Shown: piece after piece, positions 15,620-23,558 of the stretch | How the letters are laid out: each line of letters starts with the position of its first letter | Position numbering within the stretch: position 1 is the stretch's first letter | Origin: Streptomyces beigongshangae | GTDB taxonomy: Bacteria > Actinomycetota > Actinomycetes > Streptomycetales > Streptomycetaceae | Assembly (NCBI RefSeq): GCF_019710745.1 | Contig: NZ_JAHKJW010000002.1 | Coordinates: 172,632 to 236,631, forward strand | Length of the DNA: 64,000 nucleotides | Reading direction: 5' to 3' | Made by a program: the position numbers and the translations under genes | The notes under the pieces: generated by a model | Seen by the model: the letters and a program-made list of their open reading frames with translations, nothing else | What the model was told of the DNA's origin: nothing | Databases searched by the model: none

Positions 15620-16437
15620 ACGTCGCCCTCGGCTCGTTGCCTGCCGACCCGGAACGGGAGAACGAGGACTTCGCGGCCGTCGCTCCCGGTGTGGCCGTAC
15701 TCCTCGACGGTGCAGGCGTGGCCGGGGCGGAGACCGGATGCGTGCACGGTGTCGCGTGGTTCTCCTCGACGCTAGGCGGGCTGCTGTTGAGCAGCATCAC
15801 GACGCGCCCCGCCTGGTCCCTTGCTGGTTGCCTTGCCGACTCGATCCGGGCGGTCCGGTCCCTGCACGAGGACAGTTGCGACCTGACCTATCGGGCCAGC
15901 CCGACCAGTACGGTCGTCGCGGTGCGGGTCGGTGCGGGAGCTCTGGAGTACCTCGTACTCGGTGACTCGACGCTCCTCCTCACCGACGAGGACGGGAAAA
16001 CCGCTGCCATCACCGACCGGCGCCTGGACGAGGTCGGCAAGCGGCTCCGTGGCCGGGTCGACGACCTGCCCACCGGCTCGCCGGAACATGCTGCCGCGCT
16101 GGCCGAGTACCGCGATGCTCTGACAGGGCTACGCAACCGGCCGGACGGCTTCTGGATCGCCGGCCCCGACCCGCGAGCAGCCGAACACGCCTTTACGGGA
16201 ACCGTGCCGCTGGACTCGTTGGCGTCCGTGTCGCTGCTGAGCGACGGAGCAACCCGCCTTGTCGACCGGTTCGAACTGGCCGACTGGCAAGAGGTTGTGG
16301 CGGTCCTCGGATCCTCCGGGCCGGATGAGCTGATCCGCCGTGTGCGAGAAGCGGAGGACGGCGACCCTAACGGTCGGCGCTGGCCGCGCGGCAAGGCGCG
16401 CGATGACGCGACCGCCCTTCACTGGGTCCTGCCGTAG
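15616..16437 (+). CDS. PP2C-family protein phosphatase
   Basis: A 273-aa metal-dependent Ser/Thr phosphatase. PP2C motifs appear in order: ERENEDFAAVAPGVAVLLDG (metal-binding Asp), EYLVLGDSTLLLTDEDG, SVSLLSDGATRLVDRF, and GKARDDATALHWVLP (final DD for metal). The start is GTG 15616, overlapping the previous stop (GTGA), so it is made together with the HTH protein. An integrated PP2C next to an RsbW-like kinase suggests reversible phosphorylation of a regulator of the element. PP2C genes are not part of the usual AICE backbone. Confidence 0.85.
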   Translation: MNVALGSLPADPERENEDFAAVAPGVAVLLDGAGVAGAETGCVHGVAWFSSTLGGLLLSSITTRPAWSLAGCLADSIRAVRSLHEDSCDLTYRASPTSTVVAVRVGAGALEYLVLGDSTLLLTDEDGKTAAITDRRLDEVGKRLRGRVDDLPTGSPEHAAALAEYRDALTGLRNRPDGFWIAGPDPRAAEHAFTGTVPLDSLASVSLLSDGATRLVDRFELADWQEVVAVLGSSGPDELIRRVREAEDGDPNGRRWPRGKARDDATALHWVLP

Positions 16438-16476
16438 CCCGTTCGAGCGGCTCCGGAAGACGTTTCGTATACCCCC

Positions 16477-16558
16477 CTAGACAGTTGATGGGGCGTCGGG
16501 TTACGGTTGGCGTCAACCCCCCTAGACAGATGGGGCGGGTCACCTCTCTACTGTCTAG
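16477..16558. promoter_or_regulatory. Cluster of three CTAGACAG half-operators
   Basis: CCCCCCTAGACAG occurs at about 16472-16484 and 16517-16529, and in reverse (CTGTCTAGGGGGG) at 16551-16563. The second and third form a wide inverted pair, all within 145 bp upstream of the Pra-like gene at 16620. They share the GTCTAG/CTAGAC core of operators 1, 2 and 4. This is probably the main control region of the transfer and replication genes. Confidence 0.7.
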
Positions 16559-16619
16559 GGGGGTATCCAATCGAAGTGGCGCCGCCCAACAGCGCCACCG
16601 ACCCTGTGAGGTTCAGGAA

Positions 16620-16967
16620 ATGCGTGTCATCCCTGTGGACACCTCGGCCGCGACGCTCCTCGTCACCAAGCTGCCCGAGGTCAAAGTGAGGGACCGGCAG
16701 ACCGGTGAGGTCGCCGTGGACCCGGTGTCCAATCAGCGGCTCATGACGCTGGAGCTGGTGTTCATCGCGGCCGGCGGCTCCGACATGGTCAAGGTCACCG
16801 TGCCCGAACAGGGCATCGGTGAGGGCCTGGTGATGGGAGCGCCGGTCATCCTGTCCGGCCTGGTGGCCCGGCCCTGGGAGAGCGAGTTCGGCGGGCGCGC
16901 CCGTCACGGCATCGCCTACCGGGCCGACGCCGTCATGGTCAACGCTCCGGCGCCGGTGAAGGGCTGA
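16620..16967 (+). CDS. SCO3933-family (Pra-like) AICE activator
   Basis: A 115-aa protein starting MRVIPVDTSAATLLVTKLPE, then VKVRDRQTGEVAVDPVSNQR and GLVARPWESEFGGRARHGIA. This pattern is the SCO3933 family, described as plasmid replication, integration and excision activators related to Pra of pSAM2. ATG 16620 is preceded by GAGGTTCAGGA. It lies 5 bp before the tra gene and directly behind the operator cluster, so derepression of that region would turn on both. Family membership is firm; the activator role is by analogy. Confidence 0.85.
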   Translation: MRVIPVDTSAATLLVTKLPEVKVRDRQTGEVAVDPVSNQRLMTLELVFIAAGGSDMVKVTVPEQGIGEGLVMGAPVILSGLVARPWESEFGGRARHGIAYRADAVMVNAPAPVKG

Positions 16968-16972
16968 TCGCC

Positions 16973-18340
16973 ATGACAGACGCCGTGCGGGTGCTGTTAC
17001 CGCTTCTCCTGGCCCTGGTCGCGCTGCTCGTGCTGCGCCGTCGGATGCCGGTCCTGTTCTGGTGGCTGGTCGGGTATCCGGTGATCGCGCTGCGGGTGCT
17101 CGTCTCGTACCGGGCGACAATGGACGCCTGCGGCCTGACGGTCCCGGCCTCGGCCATCCGCCGGGCCACGGCCCGGATGGTGGGGCGAGAGGCGGCACCC
17201 GTACCGCCTCGCCACTCGTTCCCGCTGCCGACCGGGTCCGGACTCGTGATGCGGCTGCGCATGGCGGCCGGGCAGGCTCCGGAGGACTTCACCGCCTCGG
17301 CGGACCGGCTGCGGCACGCCTGGGGCGCTCACGCCGTGCACGTCCGTCCCACGAAGCCGGGGCGGCTCGAACTGCGGTTGGTCGGTTGGGACGTGCTCGC
17401 AGAGGTGCGTCCCGCCCGGAGACGGCTGGCGACCGGTCCGCTCTGTCTGCCGCTGGCGCTGCGGGAGGACGGGCAGTGGCACGTACGGGACTTCCGCACC
17501 GTGCCGCACGAACTGATCCTCGGCGCCACGCAGTCCGGCAAGTCCGTCTACCTGCGCAACCTGCTGTGCGGTCTGGCCCGGCAATCGGTCGTGCTCGTCG
17601 GCATCGACTGCAAATGGGGCGTCGAACTGGCCCCGTTCGCACCCCGGCTGTCCGCGCTCGCCGACAACCCGGACCGGGCTGACGAACTCCTCGACGCGCT
17701 GCTGGAGGAGATGGAGGCACGGTTCCGGCTCATCGGGCTCCGCAGCGGGGCCGGTCCGGACGCCGTACTCACCTCGGACGTATGGGGGCTGTCGGAAGCG
17801 GTGCGGCCGGTGCCGGTCGTGCTCGTCGTCGACGAGGTGGCGGAACTCTTCCTCGCTGCGAACAAGGACGACGAAAAGCGACGGGATGCCATGGTCACCA
17901 AGCTCATCCGCCTCGCCCAGCTCGGCCGCGCGGCCGGCATCTACCTGGAGGTCTGCGGACAGCGTTTCGGCTCCGAACTCGGTAAGGGCGCCACCATGCT
18001 CCGTGCCCAGTTGACCGGGCGGGTCTGCCACCGCGTCAACGACGAAGCCTCGGCGAACATGGCGCTGGCCGACATCTCCCCTGAGGCGGCACTGGCCGCC
18101 ACCTCCATCCCCGCCGAACGGCCCGGCGTCGCGGTCGTCGGCGACTCCTCCGGCGGCTGGTCCCGCGTCCGCTCGCCTCACCTCACCCTCGACGCCGCGG
18201 CGGCCGTCTGCCGCGACACCTCGGCCCTGGTGCCGGAACTGCCCCGGCTCGACTCCTTCCGGCCCGTCGTAGCCATGGAGTCCGCCGCGCTGGCCTCGCC
18301 TGCCGCTGCCGCGCCCACCACTCGCCCGGTGACCGAGTAG
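16973..18340 (+). CDS. tra: FtsK/SpoIIIE-type conjugative DNA translocase (TraB/TraSA-like)
   Basis: A 455-aa membrane ATPase that moves double-stranded element DNA between mycelia; in Streptomyces this single protein is enough for conjugation. An N-terminal membrane segment pair spans about residues 7-45 (LLPLLLALVALLVLRR, VLFWWLVGYPVIALRVLV). Walker A is GATQSGKS (184-191) and Walker B is PVVLVVDEVAELF (281-293). The length fits TraSA-like proteins. It follows the Pra-like gene by 5 bp and begins the transfer operon. Confidence 0.93.
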   Translation: MTDAVRVLLPLLLALVALLVLRRRMPVLFWWLVGYPVIALRVLVSYRATMDACGLTVPASAIRRATARMVGREAAPVPPRHSFPLPTGSGLVMRLRMAAGQAPEDFTASADRLRHAWGAHAVHVRPTKPGRLELRLVGWDVLAEVRPARRRLATGPLCLPLALREDGQWHVRDFRTVPHELILGATQSGKSVYLRNLLCGLARQSVVLVGIDCKWGVELAPFAPRLSALADNPDRADELLDALLEEMEARFRLIGLRSGAGPDAVLTSDVWGLSEAVRPVPVVLVVDEVAELFLAANKDDEKRRDAMVTKLIRLAQLGRAAGIYLEVCGQRFGSELGKGATMLRAQLTGRVCHRVNDEASANMALADISPEAALAATSIPAERPGVAVVGDSSGGWSRVRSPHLTLDAAAAVCRDTSALVPELPRLDSFRPVVAMESAALASPAAAAPTTRPVTE

Positions 18341-18423
18341 CCGCACCCGCCCCTTCCACGGTCGGCGTGACCGTCTCGCGCCAAGCCCCTACCCCTCCCA
18401 TGCCCGAAACCGGAAGGAACGCC

Positions 18424-19179
18424 GTGCCCATGCGTGCCCACCTGGTCCGCGTAGACGCCGTGCTCGTACAGGCGGTCATCGCGGGGGCCCTCTCCTTCTC
18501 CCACCTGCACGACTTGGCCGAAGCGGCCGGGCAAGGCGGCTGGAAGGCATGGGCCTACCCCGTCAGCGTCGACCTGCTGCTGGTCGCTGCCTGGCGCCGG
18601 ATGCGTGATCAGCAACGGGCCGGAGTACCGGCCGAGGGACCGCGGCTGTGGTTCCTGGTCGCGCTGGCCGCGTCCCTTGGTGCGAACGTCGCCACCGCCG
18701 GGCTCCTCGACCTGGACCACGTCCCCGCTTGGCTCCGAGTCGTGGTCGCGGGCTGGCCCGCCGTCGCCTTCTTCGGCGGGACGCTGCTGGCCCACACACC
18801 GCGCAGCCCGGAAGCGCCGGTCTCGCCAGCCCCGCCGGTCTCGCCGGTGACTGACACGGGTGAGGACGCGGAATCACATCCCGCCCCGGTCCCCGTCGAC
18901 GTACCCGAGCGGGACGCGCTCCCGGCACCGTCCCCCGCCGCTGTCCCCGCCCTCGACCCTGCCTCCGGTCCCGATCCCGTTCCCGCCGCGGAACCGGTCT
19001 CCGCTCCGTCTGTGGCAACCGTTCCGGCCGTCCCGCTCCCGCCCGCCCTGGTCGAACGCGTCCGGGCCCTGGCCTACGAGCACCACTCGACCACTGGCCG
19101 CCCCGCCGATCCCGACGTCGTACGCACCCGGCTCGGCCTGCCCCCGTCCATGACCGCGTCCGTCGCCGCGCACCTCTGA
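18424..19179 (+). CDS. DUF2637 membrane protein (SpdB-like spread protein)
   Basis: A 251-aa protein with an N-terminal half of about four membrane segments (VLVQAVIAGALSFSHLHDLA, AWAYPVSVDLLLVAAW, LWFLVALAASLGANVATAGL, VVAGWPAVAFFGGTLLAH), as in DUF2637/SpdB proteins. A Pro/Ala-rich linker of about 90 residues follows, and then a short C-terminal helical region (LVERVRALAYEHHSTTGRPA). GTG 18424 fits the GGAAGGA SD; a longer frame begins at 18367. It lies in the transfer operon and is thought to aid spread of the element along the recipient mycelium. Confidence 0.8.
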   Translation: MPMRAHLVRVDAVLVQAVIAGALSFSHLHDLAEAAGQGGWKAWAYPVSVDLLLVAAWRRMRDQQRAGVPAEGPRLWFLVALAASLGANVATAGLLDLDHVPAWLRVVVAGWPAVAFFGGTLLAHTPRSPEAPVSPAPPVSPVTDTGEDAESHPAPVPVDVPERDALPAPSPAAVPALDPASGPDPVPAAEPVSAPSVATVPAVPLPPALVERVRALAYEHHSTTGRPADPDVVRTRLGLPPSMTASVAAHL

Positions 19180-19192
19180 GAGGAGCACCACC

Positions 19193-19372
19193 ATGCACCG
19201 ACGCTTTCGCAACGTCCGCCGCATCGGCCCCGTGAACGTCGCTTCCTACCTCGACCGCGGCAAGAACCGTCACCTGGCCGCCTGCACCGCACCCCGCTGC
19301 GACTTCTCCGCCGAGTACGACAGCCGCGCCGCCGCCGAACTCGCAGCCCGTACCCACCGCTGCTCCGCCTGA
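19193..19372 (+). CDS. Small mobile-element transfer protein
   Basis: A 59-aa protein beginning MHRRFRNVRRIGPVNVASYL, with CTAPRCDFSAEYDSRAAAEL and a terminal ARTHRCSA. The two cysteines in CTAPRC plus the C-terminal H-R-C suggest a small zinc-type fold. Short proteins of this pattern sit at the same place in many AICEs and are annotated as mobile element transfer proteins. GAGAGGAG lies 8 nt upstream of the ATG. Confidence 0.8.
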   Translation: MHRRFRNVRRIGPVNVASYLDRGKNRHLAACTAPRCDFSAEYDSRAAAELAARTHRCSA

Positions 19373-19387
19373 CAGGAGATCACCGTC

Positions 19388-19543
19388 ATGGACGTTCCGC
19401 TCTGGCTGGCTCTGCTCTGCGTCGGGGTCCTGGGCGTCAAGCTCATCCGCCCGCCCTGGTGGCTCATCGCCGCGCTGCTCCTCGGCGGCTACCTCCTCGC
19501 CGACAGCCTGCTGACCCCCGTCATCGACTCCGTCGTCAAGTAA
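19388..19543 (+). CDS. Small membrane protein of transfer operon (SpdA-like)
   Basis: A 51-aa hydrophobic protein: MDVPLWLALLCVGVLGVKLI followed by PWWLIAALLLGGYLLADSLL, two membrane spans. CAGGAGA precedes the ATG. It is sandwiched between the transfer protein and another small membrane protein, in the position of spread genes of pSAM2-like elements. Confidence 0.75.
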   Translation: MDVPLWLALLCVGVLGVKLIRPPWWLIAALLLGGYLLADSLLTPVIDSVVK

Positions 19544-19563
19544 CCCGCGAAGGGAGATCCGCC

Positions 19564-19866
19564 ATGCTCCGACCCAAGATCCCGGCCATGCCCCAGCCGA
19601 CCGGCCTGGTCACCCCGCCCGCTGTCGCGCAGCCGGTCACCATCACCTCGGCCGCTCAGGTTCCGCAGCCGGCCCCCGCCGCCCCGGCGCCGTTCCGCCC
19701 GGCCGTCCAGCTCACCCCCGGCACCGCGCTCACCTTCGTCGGCGGCGGCACCGCCGTGGTCCTGGTCGTCGGCGCCGTCCTGGTCTCCATGCTCCTCGCC
19801 GTCGCCATCACGGCCGCCTCCGTCGCCGTCTGCGCCGCGTCACACGCTCTCCTCACTAAGCGCTGA
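19564..19866 (+). CDS. Small single-span membrane protein of transfer operon
   Basis: A 100-aa protein. Residues 1-55 are Pro/Ala-rich (LRPKIPAMPQPTGLVTPPAV) and residues about 57-92 are hydrophobic (LTFVGGGTAVVLVVGAVLVS, MLLAVAITAASVAVCAA). GAAGGGAGA precedes the ATG. It probably acts in spread or transfer; no family motif is visible. Confidence 0.72.
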   Translation: MLRPKIPAMPQPTGLVTPPAVAQPVTITSAAQVPQPAPAAPAPFRPAVQLTPGTALTFVGGGTAVVLVVGAVLVSMLLAVAITAASVAVCAASHALLTKR

Positions 19867-19903
19867 CCTCGCCTGCTTCGCCCCAGTCCGGCTTGCCCAT
19901 GCT

Positions 19904-19919
19904 GTCTAGCCCCCTGGAC
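19904..19919. promoter_or_regulatory. GTCTAG-N4-CTGGAC operator 4
   Basis: GTCTAGCCCCCTGGAC matches operator 1 except for one base in the right half-site. It lies 58 bp upstream of the repSA start, so replication would be controlled by the same factor as the regulatory and transfer genes. Confidence 0.7.
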
Positions 19920-19977
19920 GACATGGGTGGGCCGGACCAGCCCTCAACCCCAACCTCTCTCAAGGAGGAAACCGCAC

Positions 19978-21351
19978 ATGCGTCCCGCGGCTCCGACCGG
20001 AGCCATCCGCCAGCTCGCAGCCCTCGCCCAGCACGGTGATCTCAGCGCCTATGCCCGACAGGTCCAGCGCCTCGGCGGCTGCGAGCAGCCGGTACGGATG
20101 GAAGGCCACCGGCTCGACGTCCACGCCGCCACGGGCGAGATCGTCCGGGAAGTCATCGACCGCGACCTTCCCGCCGGACAGCTCCTCATCCGCTGCAACA
20201 ACCGCCGCGCCACACGATGCGCAGCCTGCGCCGAGGTCTACCGCAAAGACACCTTCCACCTCGTCACGGCCGGACTGAGTGGCGGCAAAGGCATCGGCCC
20301 GACCGTCGCCCAGCACCCCCGCGTCTTCGCCACCTTCACCGCCCCTTCCTTCGGACCCGTCCACAACCGACCGGCAGGCGGTCGCTGCCGCTGCGGACGC
20401 ACCCACCCGGACGGTGACCCCGCTCTCGGCACGCCCTTGGACCCGGAGCGGTACGACTACCGCGCGGCCGTCCTGTGGAACGCGCATGCCGGAGCGCTCT
20501 GGGCCCGGTTCACCACCTACCTGCGCCAGCAACTCGCCTCCCGCGCAGGCATCGGTCGCTCCGCGCTGCGCCACTGCCTCAAGGTCTCGTACGCCAAAGT
20601 CGCCGAGTACCAGCGGCGCGGAGCCGTCCACTTCCATGCCGTCATCCGCCTCGACGGCCCGGAAGGCGCCGAGGACACCCCACCCTCCTGGGCCACCACC
20701 GAACTCCTCACCGACGCGATCCGCTCGGCGGCCCACCTCGCCGAAACCCCCGGCCCCGTCCTCGACGGCCACGCGTACACCTTCAGCTTCGGCCGACAGC
20801 TCGACGTCCGACCGATCCGCTCTGCCGACTTCGCGGGCACCTCGGAGCTCTCCAGCCGCGCCGTGGCCGCGTACATCGCCAAGTACGCCACCAAGGGCGC
20901 CGAAACCGCCGGCACCCTGGACCGTCCCATCCGCAACCCGATCACCGACCTGATCGGCACCGAGGTCACCGACCACGCCCGGCAGATGATCCTCACCTGC
21001 TGGCACCTGGGCGCGCTGTCCGAACTCGAAGACCTGCGCCTGCGCAAGTGGGCCCACATGCTCGGCTTCCGCGGCCACTTCTCCACCAAGTCCCGCGCCT
21101 ACTCCGTCACCCTCGGGGCCCTGCGCCAGGAACGCGCCGACCACAACGAAGCCGTATCCCGCGAACGCGCGGCCGAAGCGGGCCACCCGCTGCCCGACCC
21201 GGACACCGTCCTCGTCCTCTCGCACTGGCGCTTCGCCGGTACCGGCCTGACCGCGGCCGAGTCCTGGTTCGCCACCTCCCGGCGACCCGACGTCCTTGAC
21301 GCTCCTGACGTGGAAGGAGACTCGGCGTGGACCGCCGACGAGACGAACTGA
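19978..21351 (+). CDS. repSA: RepSA-type rolling-circle replication initiator
   Basis: A 457-aa initiator. An early Cys cluster (CNNRRATRCAAC, residues 73-84) suggests metal binding. The HUH motif is AVHFHAVIRLDG (His218, His220) and the nicking-Tyr helix is AAYIAKYATKG (Tyr299 and Tyr303 candidates). It nicks the element's origin so that the excised circle can replicate, as in pSAM2. ATG 19978 has AAGGAGG upstream. Its 3' end overlaps xis. Operator 4 lies in its leader. Confidence 0.9.
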   Translation: MRPAAPTGAIRQLAALAQHGDLSAYARQVQRLGGCEQPVRMEGHRLDVHAATGEIVREVIDRDLPAGQLLIRCNNRRATRCAACAEVYRKDTFHLVTAGLSGGKGIGPTVAQHPRVFATFTAPSFGPVHNRPAGGRCRCGRTHPDGDPALGTPLDPERYDYRAAVLWNAHAGALWARFTTYLRQQLASRAGIGRSALRHCLKVSYAKVAEYQRRGAVHFHAVIRLDGPEGAEDTPPSWATTELLTDAIRSAAHLAETPGPVLDGHAYTFSFGRQLDVRPIRSADFAGTSELSSRAVAAYIAKYATKGAETAGTLDRPIRNPITDLIGTEVTDHARQMILTCWHLGALSELEDLRLRKWAHMLGFRGHFSTKSRAYSVTLGALRQERADHNEAVSRERAAEAGHPLPDPDTVLVLSHWRFAGTGLTAAESWFATSRRPDVLDAPDVEGDSAWTADETN

Positions 21352-21521
21352 TGACTGTTCCGCAGGTCCTCGCCGAATTGGGCGGAGTCTCCCGCCGCAC
21401 CTTCTACCGCTGGCGCGAACTGGGGCAGGCTCCGGAAGCTATCAAGCTCCCCAACGGTGAACTTCGCTTCTGGCGCAGCGACTTCACAGCATGGCTTCAC
21501 GGACTCGGAGAAGCGGCATGA
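21327..21521 (+). CDS. xis: Excisionase (Xis), MerR-like HTH
   Basis: A 64-aa protein with one winged-helix DNA-binding motif: VPQVLAELGGVSRRTFYRWR, LGQAPEAIKLPNGELRFW. It directs Int towards excision. GTG 21327 has GGAAGGAG at proper spacing inside repSA; ATG 21351 (overlapping the repSA stop) is the alternative. The stop overlaps the int start (ATGA), so Rep, Xis and Int are translationally linked. Confidence 0.88.
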   Translation: MDRRRDELMTVPQVLAELGGVSRRTFYRWRELGQAPEAIKLPNGELRFWRSDFTAWLHGLGEAA

Positions 21522-22897
21522 AGTCGCACGACGTGAAGGTGTGGGGCATCCGGAAGCGGCCGTACAAGACACCGTCGTATGACGTGCGGTGGAAGGTCGG
21601 TGAGGCTACGCCGTTCTCCGAGACCTTCCGGACCAAGGCGCTCGCTGACAACTTCCGCGCGCAGTTGCTCCGGGCCGCGCAGAAAGGGGAGGCATTCGAC
21701 ACGGAGACCGGTCTGCCGGACTCCATGGCGCCGGTCAAGGAGTCCCTTACCTGGTACGACTTCGCGCGGACGTACGTGGCCATGAAGTGGCCGCACGCGG
21801 CTCCGAACTCCCGCGACAGCCTGAACGAGACGATGACGCTCGTCACGACTCAGCTCCTGGGGGACCGCCCCGGTCGTCCGGCGGACGATGTGTTGCGGCG
21901 GGCCCTGCGCGGCTGGGCCTTCGTCGTCCAGGACGAGGACGAGAACACCCCACCGGTGGACATCGCGAACGCTCTCCGCTGGGTGGGCAAAGCCTCGCTG
22001 CCGCTGACCACGCTCAAGAACCCGGCCGACATCCGGAACGTCCTCGACTCGCTCAAGCTCACGCTTTCCGGGGCTCCGGCCGCCGCCGAGACGGTACGGC
22101 GCAAGCGAGCCGTCCTGTTCAATGCCCTGGCCTATGCGGTCGAGCTGGGGGAGCTCCCCGAGAACCCGGTCACGCTCGTGAAGTGGAAGCTGCCGAAGGT
22201 GACCAAGGAGGTTGACCGCCGAGTCGTGGTGAATCCCCGGCAGGCTGCCGAGCTCCTCGGGGCTGTCTCGTACGTGGGTGGCTACCGCCGGGCCCGTGGG
22301 CGCCGTCTCGTCGCGCTCTTCGCCTGCATGTACTTCGGCGGGCTTCGGCCGGCAGAAGCCGTGGCCCTGCGGCGGCAGGACTGCACGCTGCCGGACACCG
22401 GTTGGGGCTCGCTGATCCTGGAGAAGAGCCGCCCCACCGTCGGCAAGCGGTGGACCGGAACGGGCGAGGTGCACGACAACCGCGGCCTCAAGAACCGGCC
22501 CGCGAACGAGACCCGCATCGTTCCGATTCCGCCGCGCCTGGTGCGCATGCTCCGAACTCACATCGCGGAATTCGGCACGGCCAAGGACGGCCGGCTGTTC
22601 GCCAACGAACGCGGGGGAGTGGTCGCCTCGACGACGTACTGGCGTGTCTGGGACGAGGCGCGGCACCTGGCGCTCACCCCGGAACAGGTGGCCTCGCCGT
22701 TGGCCGCTCGGCCGTACGACCTGCGGCACGCCGCGCTGTCGTCCTGGCTCAACGCGGGAGTGGACCCCACCGAGGTCGCCGAGCGCGCGGGCAACAGTGT
22801 GGAGGTGCTGCTGAGCCGGTACGCCAAGTGCCTCGACGGTCGGCAGGACGTCGCCAATCGCCGGATCGCCGAGTTGCTCGGTGAGAGCGACGGCTAG
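21518..22897 (+). CDS. int: Tyrosine-recombinase integrase
   Basis: A 459-aa site-specific recombinase acting on tRNA-Arg(CCG). The catalytic core shows Arg277 (GLRPAEAVALRR), the box-II PYDLRHAALS (Arg403; the usual first His is Tyr400, as often in actinobacterial integrases) and nucleophile Tyr435 (LLSRYAKCLDG). An N-terminal arm-binding region and a core-binding domain (about 75-220) precede it. ATG 21518 overlaps the xis stop. The gene ends 262 bp from attR, the standard int-att layout. A decayed relative lies at 3912-4729. Confidence 0.95.
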   Translation: MKSHDVKVWGIRKRPYKTPSYDVRWKVGEATPFSETFRTKALADNFRAQLLRAAQKGEAFDTETGLPDSMAPVKESLTWYDFARTYVAMKWPHAAPNSRDSLNETMTLVTTQLLGDRPGRPADDVLRRALRGWAFVVQDEDENTPPVDIANALRWVGKASLPLTTLKNPADIRNVLDSLKLTLSGAPAAAETVRRKRAVLFNALAYAVELGELPENPVTLVKWKLPKVTKEVDRRVVVNPRQAAELLGAVSYVGGYRRARGRRLVALFACMYFGGLRPAEAVALRRQDCTLPDTGWGSLILEKSRPTVGKRWTGTGEVHDNRGLKNRPANETRIVPIPPRLVRMLRTHIAEFGTAKDGRLFANERGGVVASTTYWRVWDEARHLALTPEQVASPLAARPYDLRHAALSSWLNAGVDPTEVAERAGNSVEVLLSRYAKCLDGRQDVANRRIAELLGESDG

Positions 22898-22965
22898 GAG
22901 GAGAAGAAGCCCGGCGGCGGGCCCTGATCCCGACACACCTCCGACACGCGCACCTGCGGCATGAT

Positions 22966-22991
22966 GGCCCCTAGACCACGGTCCGGGGGCC
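22966..22991 (+). terminator. Terminator-like palindrome after int
   Basis: GGCCCCTAGACC (22966-22977) pairs with GGTCCGGGGGCC (22980-22991) across a very short loop. The corresponding region behind the integrase relic (near 4768-4796) has the same dyad, so the structure is conserved with the module. Confidence 0.6.
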
Positions 22992-23101
22992 TCGTCATTT
23001 CTAGGGCTGACCTGCGGATTCCTGCCCTGCGGCCAGTCCACGCATAGTCCACGGCACCCGACATACAGCCGCTCCGAGCGGCATACGGCTGCACATACGC
23101 C

Positions 23102-23142
23102 AAGACCCCGTCCTCAGCGAAAGCGCTGATGGCGGGGTCTTT
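23102..23142. terminator. Hairpin between int and attR
   Basis: AAGACCCC (23102-23109) pairs with GGGGTCTT (23134-23141), with an inner CAGCG/CGCTG stem and TTT after it. It reads as a terminator on both strands and would separate int transcription from the tRNA gene. A smaller CCGCT-CCG-AGCGG hairpin lies just upstream. These dyads may also serve as Int/Xis arm sites. Confidence 0.65.
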
Positions 23143-23159
23143 GGGCACCTAATCCAAGG

Positions 23160-23203
23160 TGCCCCCGGCAGGATTCGAACCTGCGCACACGGCTCCGGAG
23201 GCC
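23160..23203 (-). repeat. attR: 44-bp repeat within tRNA-Arg
   Basis: This is the right copy of the 44-bp direct repeat (see 4965-5008), lying inside the intact tRNA gene. Integration here rebuilds a full tRNA. Confidence 0.88.
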
Positions 23204-23231
23204 GTTGCTCTATCCCCTGAGCTACGGGGGC
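23160..23231 (-). tRNA. tRNA-Arg (anticodon CCG)
   Basis: The minus strand folds as a cloverleaf of 72 nt plus an un-encoded CCA: acceptor GCCCCCG/CGGGGGC, D arm GCTCAGGGGATAGAGC, anticodon stem ACGGC/GCCGT with loop CTCCGGA (CCG reads CGG), and T arm GCAGG-TTCGAAT-CCTGC. It is the integration target of the AICE. Confidence 0.95.
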
Positions 23232-23558
23232 GTGTCGGGCGCTGTTGTTGCGGCGACGGGTAGAACCCTACCAGCTCTTTCGGGGTCGTCATGAACAGGT
23301 TTTGAGGGTGGGAGGCGGAGGGACGGGGGCTCAGTGGATCTTGGTTGGGTCCTGCTCGGTTCCCGTGATGGTTGGGGTGGGTGCGGTGGTCGCGGCGGGT
23401 GTGGAGTTGGGTGGCTGTGGCGTACCCGTCCCCCGTTGGCCCAGAGCGTCCGCTCGTCACCCCGTGGAGCGCCCCGGCCCGAAAGGGTGCCCGGTGCGAA
23501 AGAGCGTCGGTGTCCCCCGTGCGAGGCAGAAGTGGGGAAAAGCCGGACGCGGCCCCGC

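Larger units (their letters stand above)
4965..23203. mobile_element. AICE (pSAM2-type) integrated in tRNA-Arg(CCG)
   Basis: An 18.2-kb element bounded by the 44-bp tRNA-derived repeats. It contains all AICE hallmarks on the + strand: Pra-like activator, FtsK-type Tra, small transfer proteins, RepSA, Xis, and Int beside attR. The left 8 kb (- strand) is cargo with a probable defence role. In pSAM2, a GntR repressor (KorSA) and a Nudix protein (Pif) control the element; I see neither here, and an ATPase/HTH/PP2C block occupies that position. From memory, S. coelicolor also carries an AICE (integrase SCO5349) beside this same chromosomal block, so the site looks like a recurrent hotspot. Confidence 0.93.
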
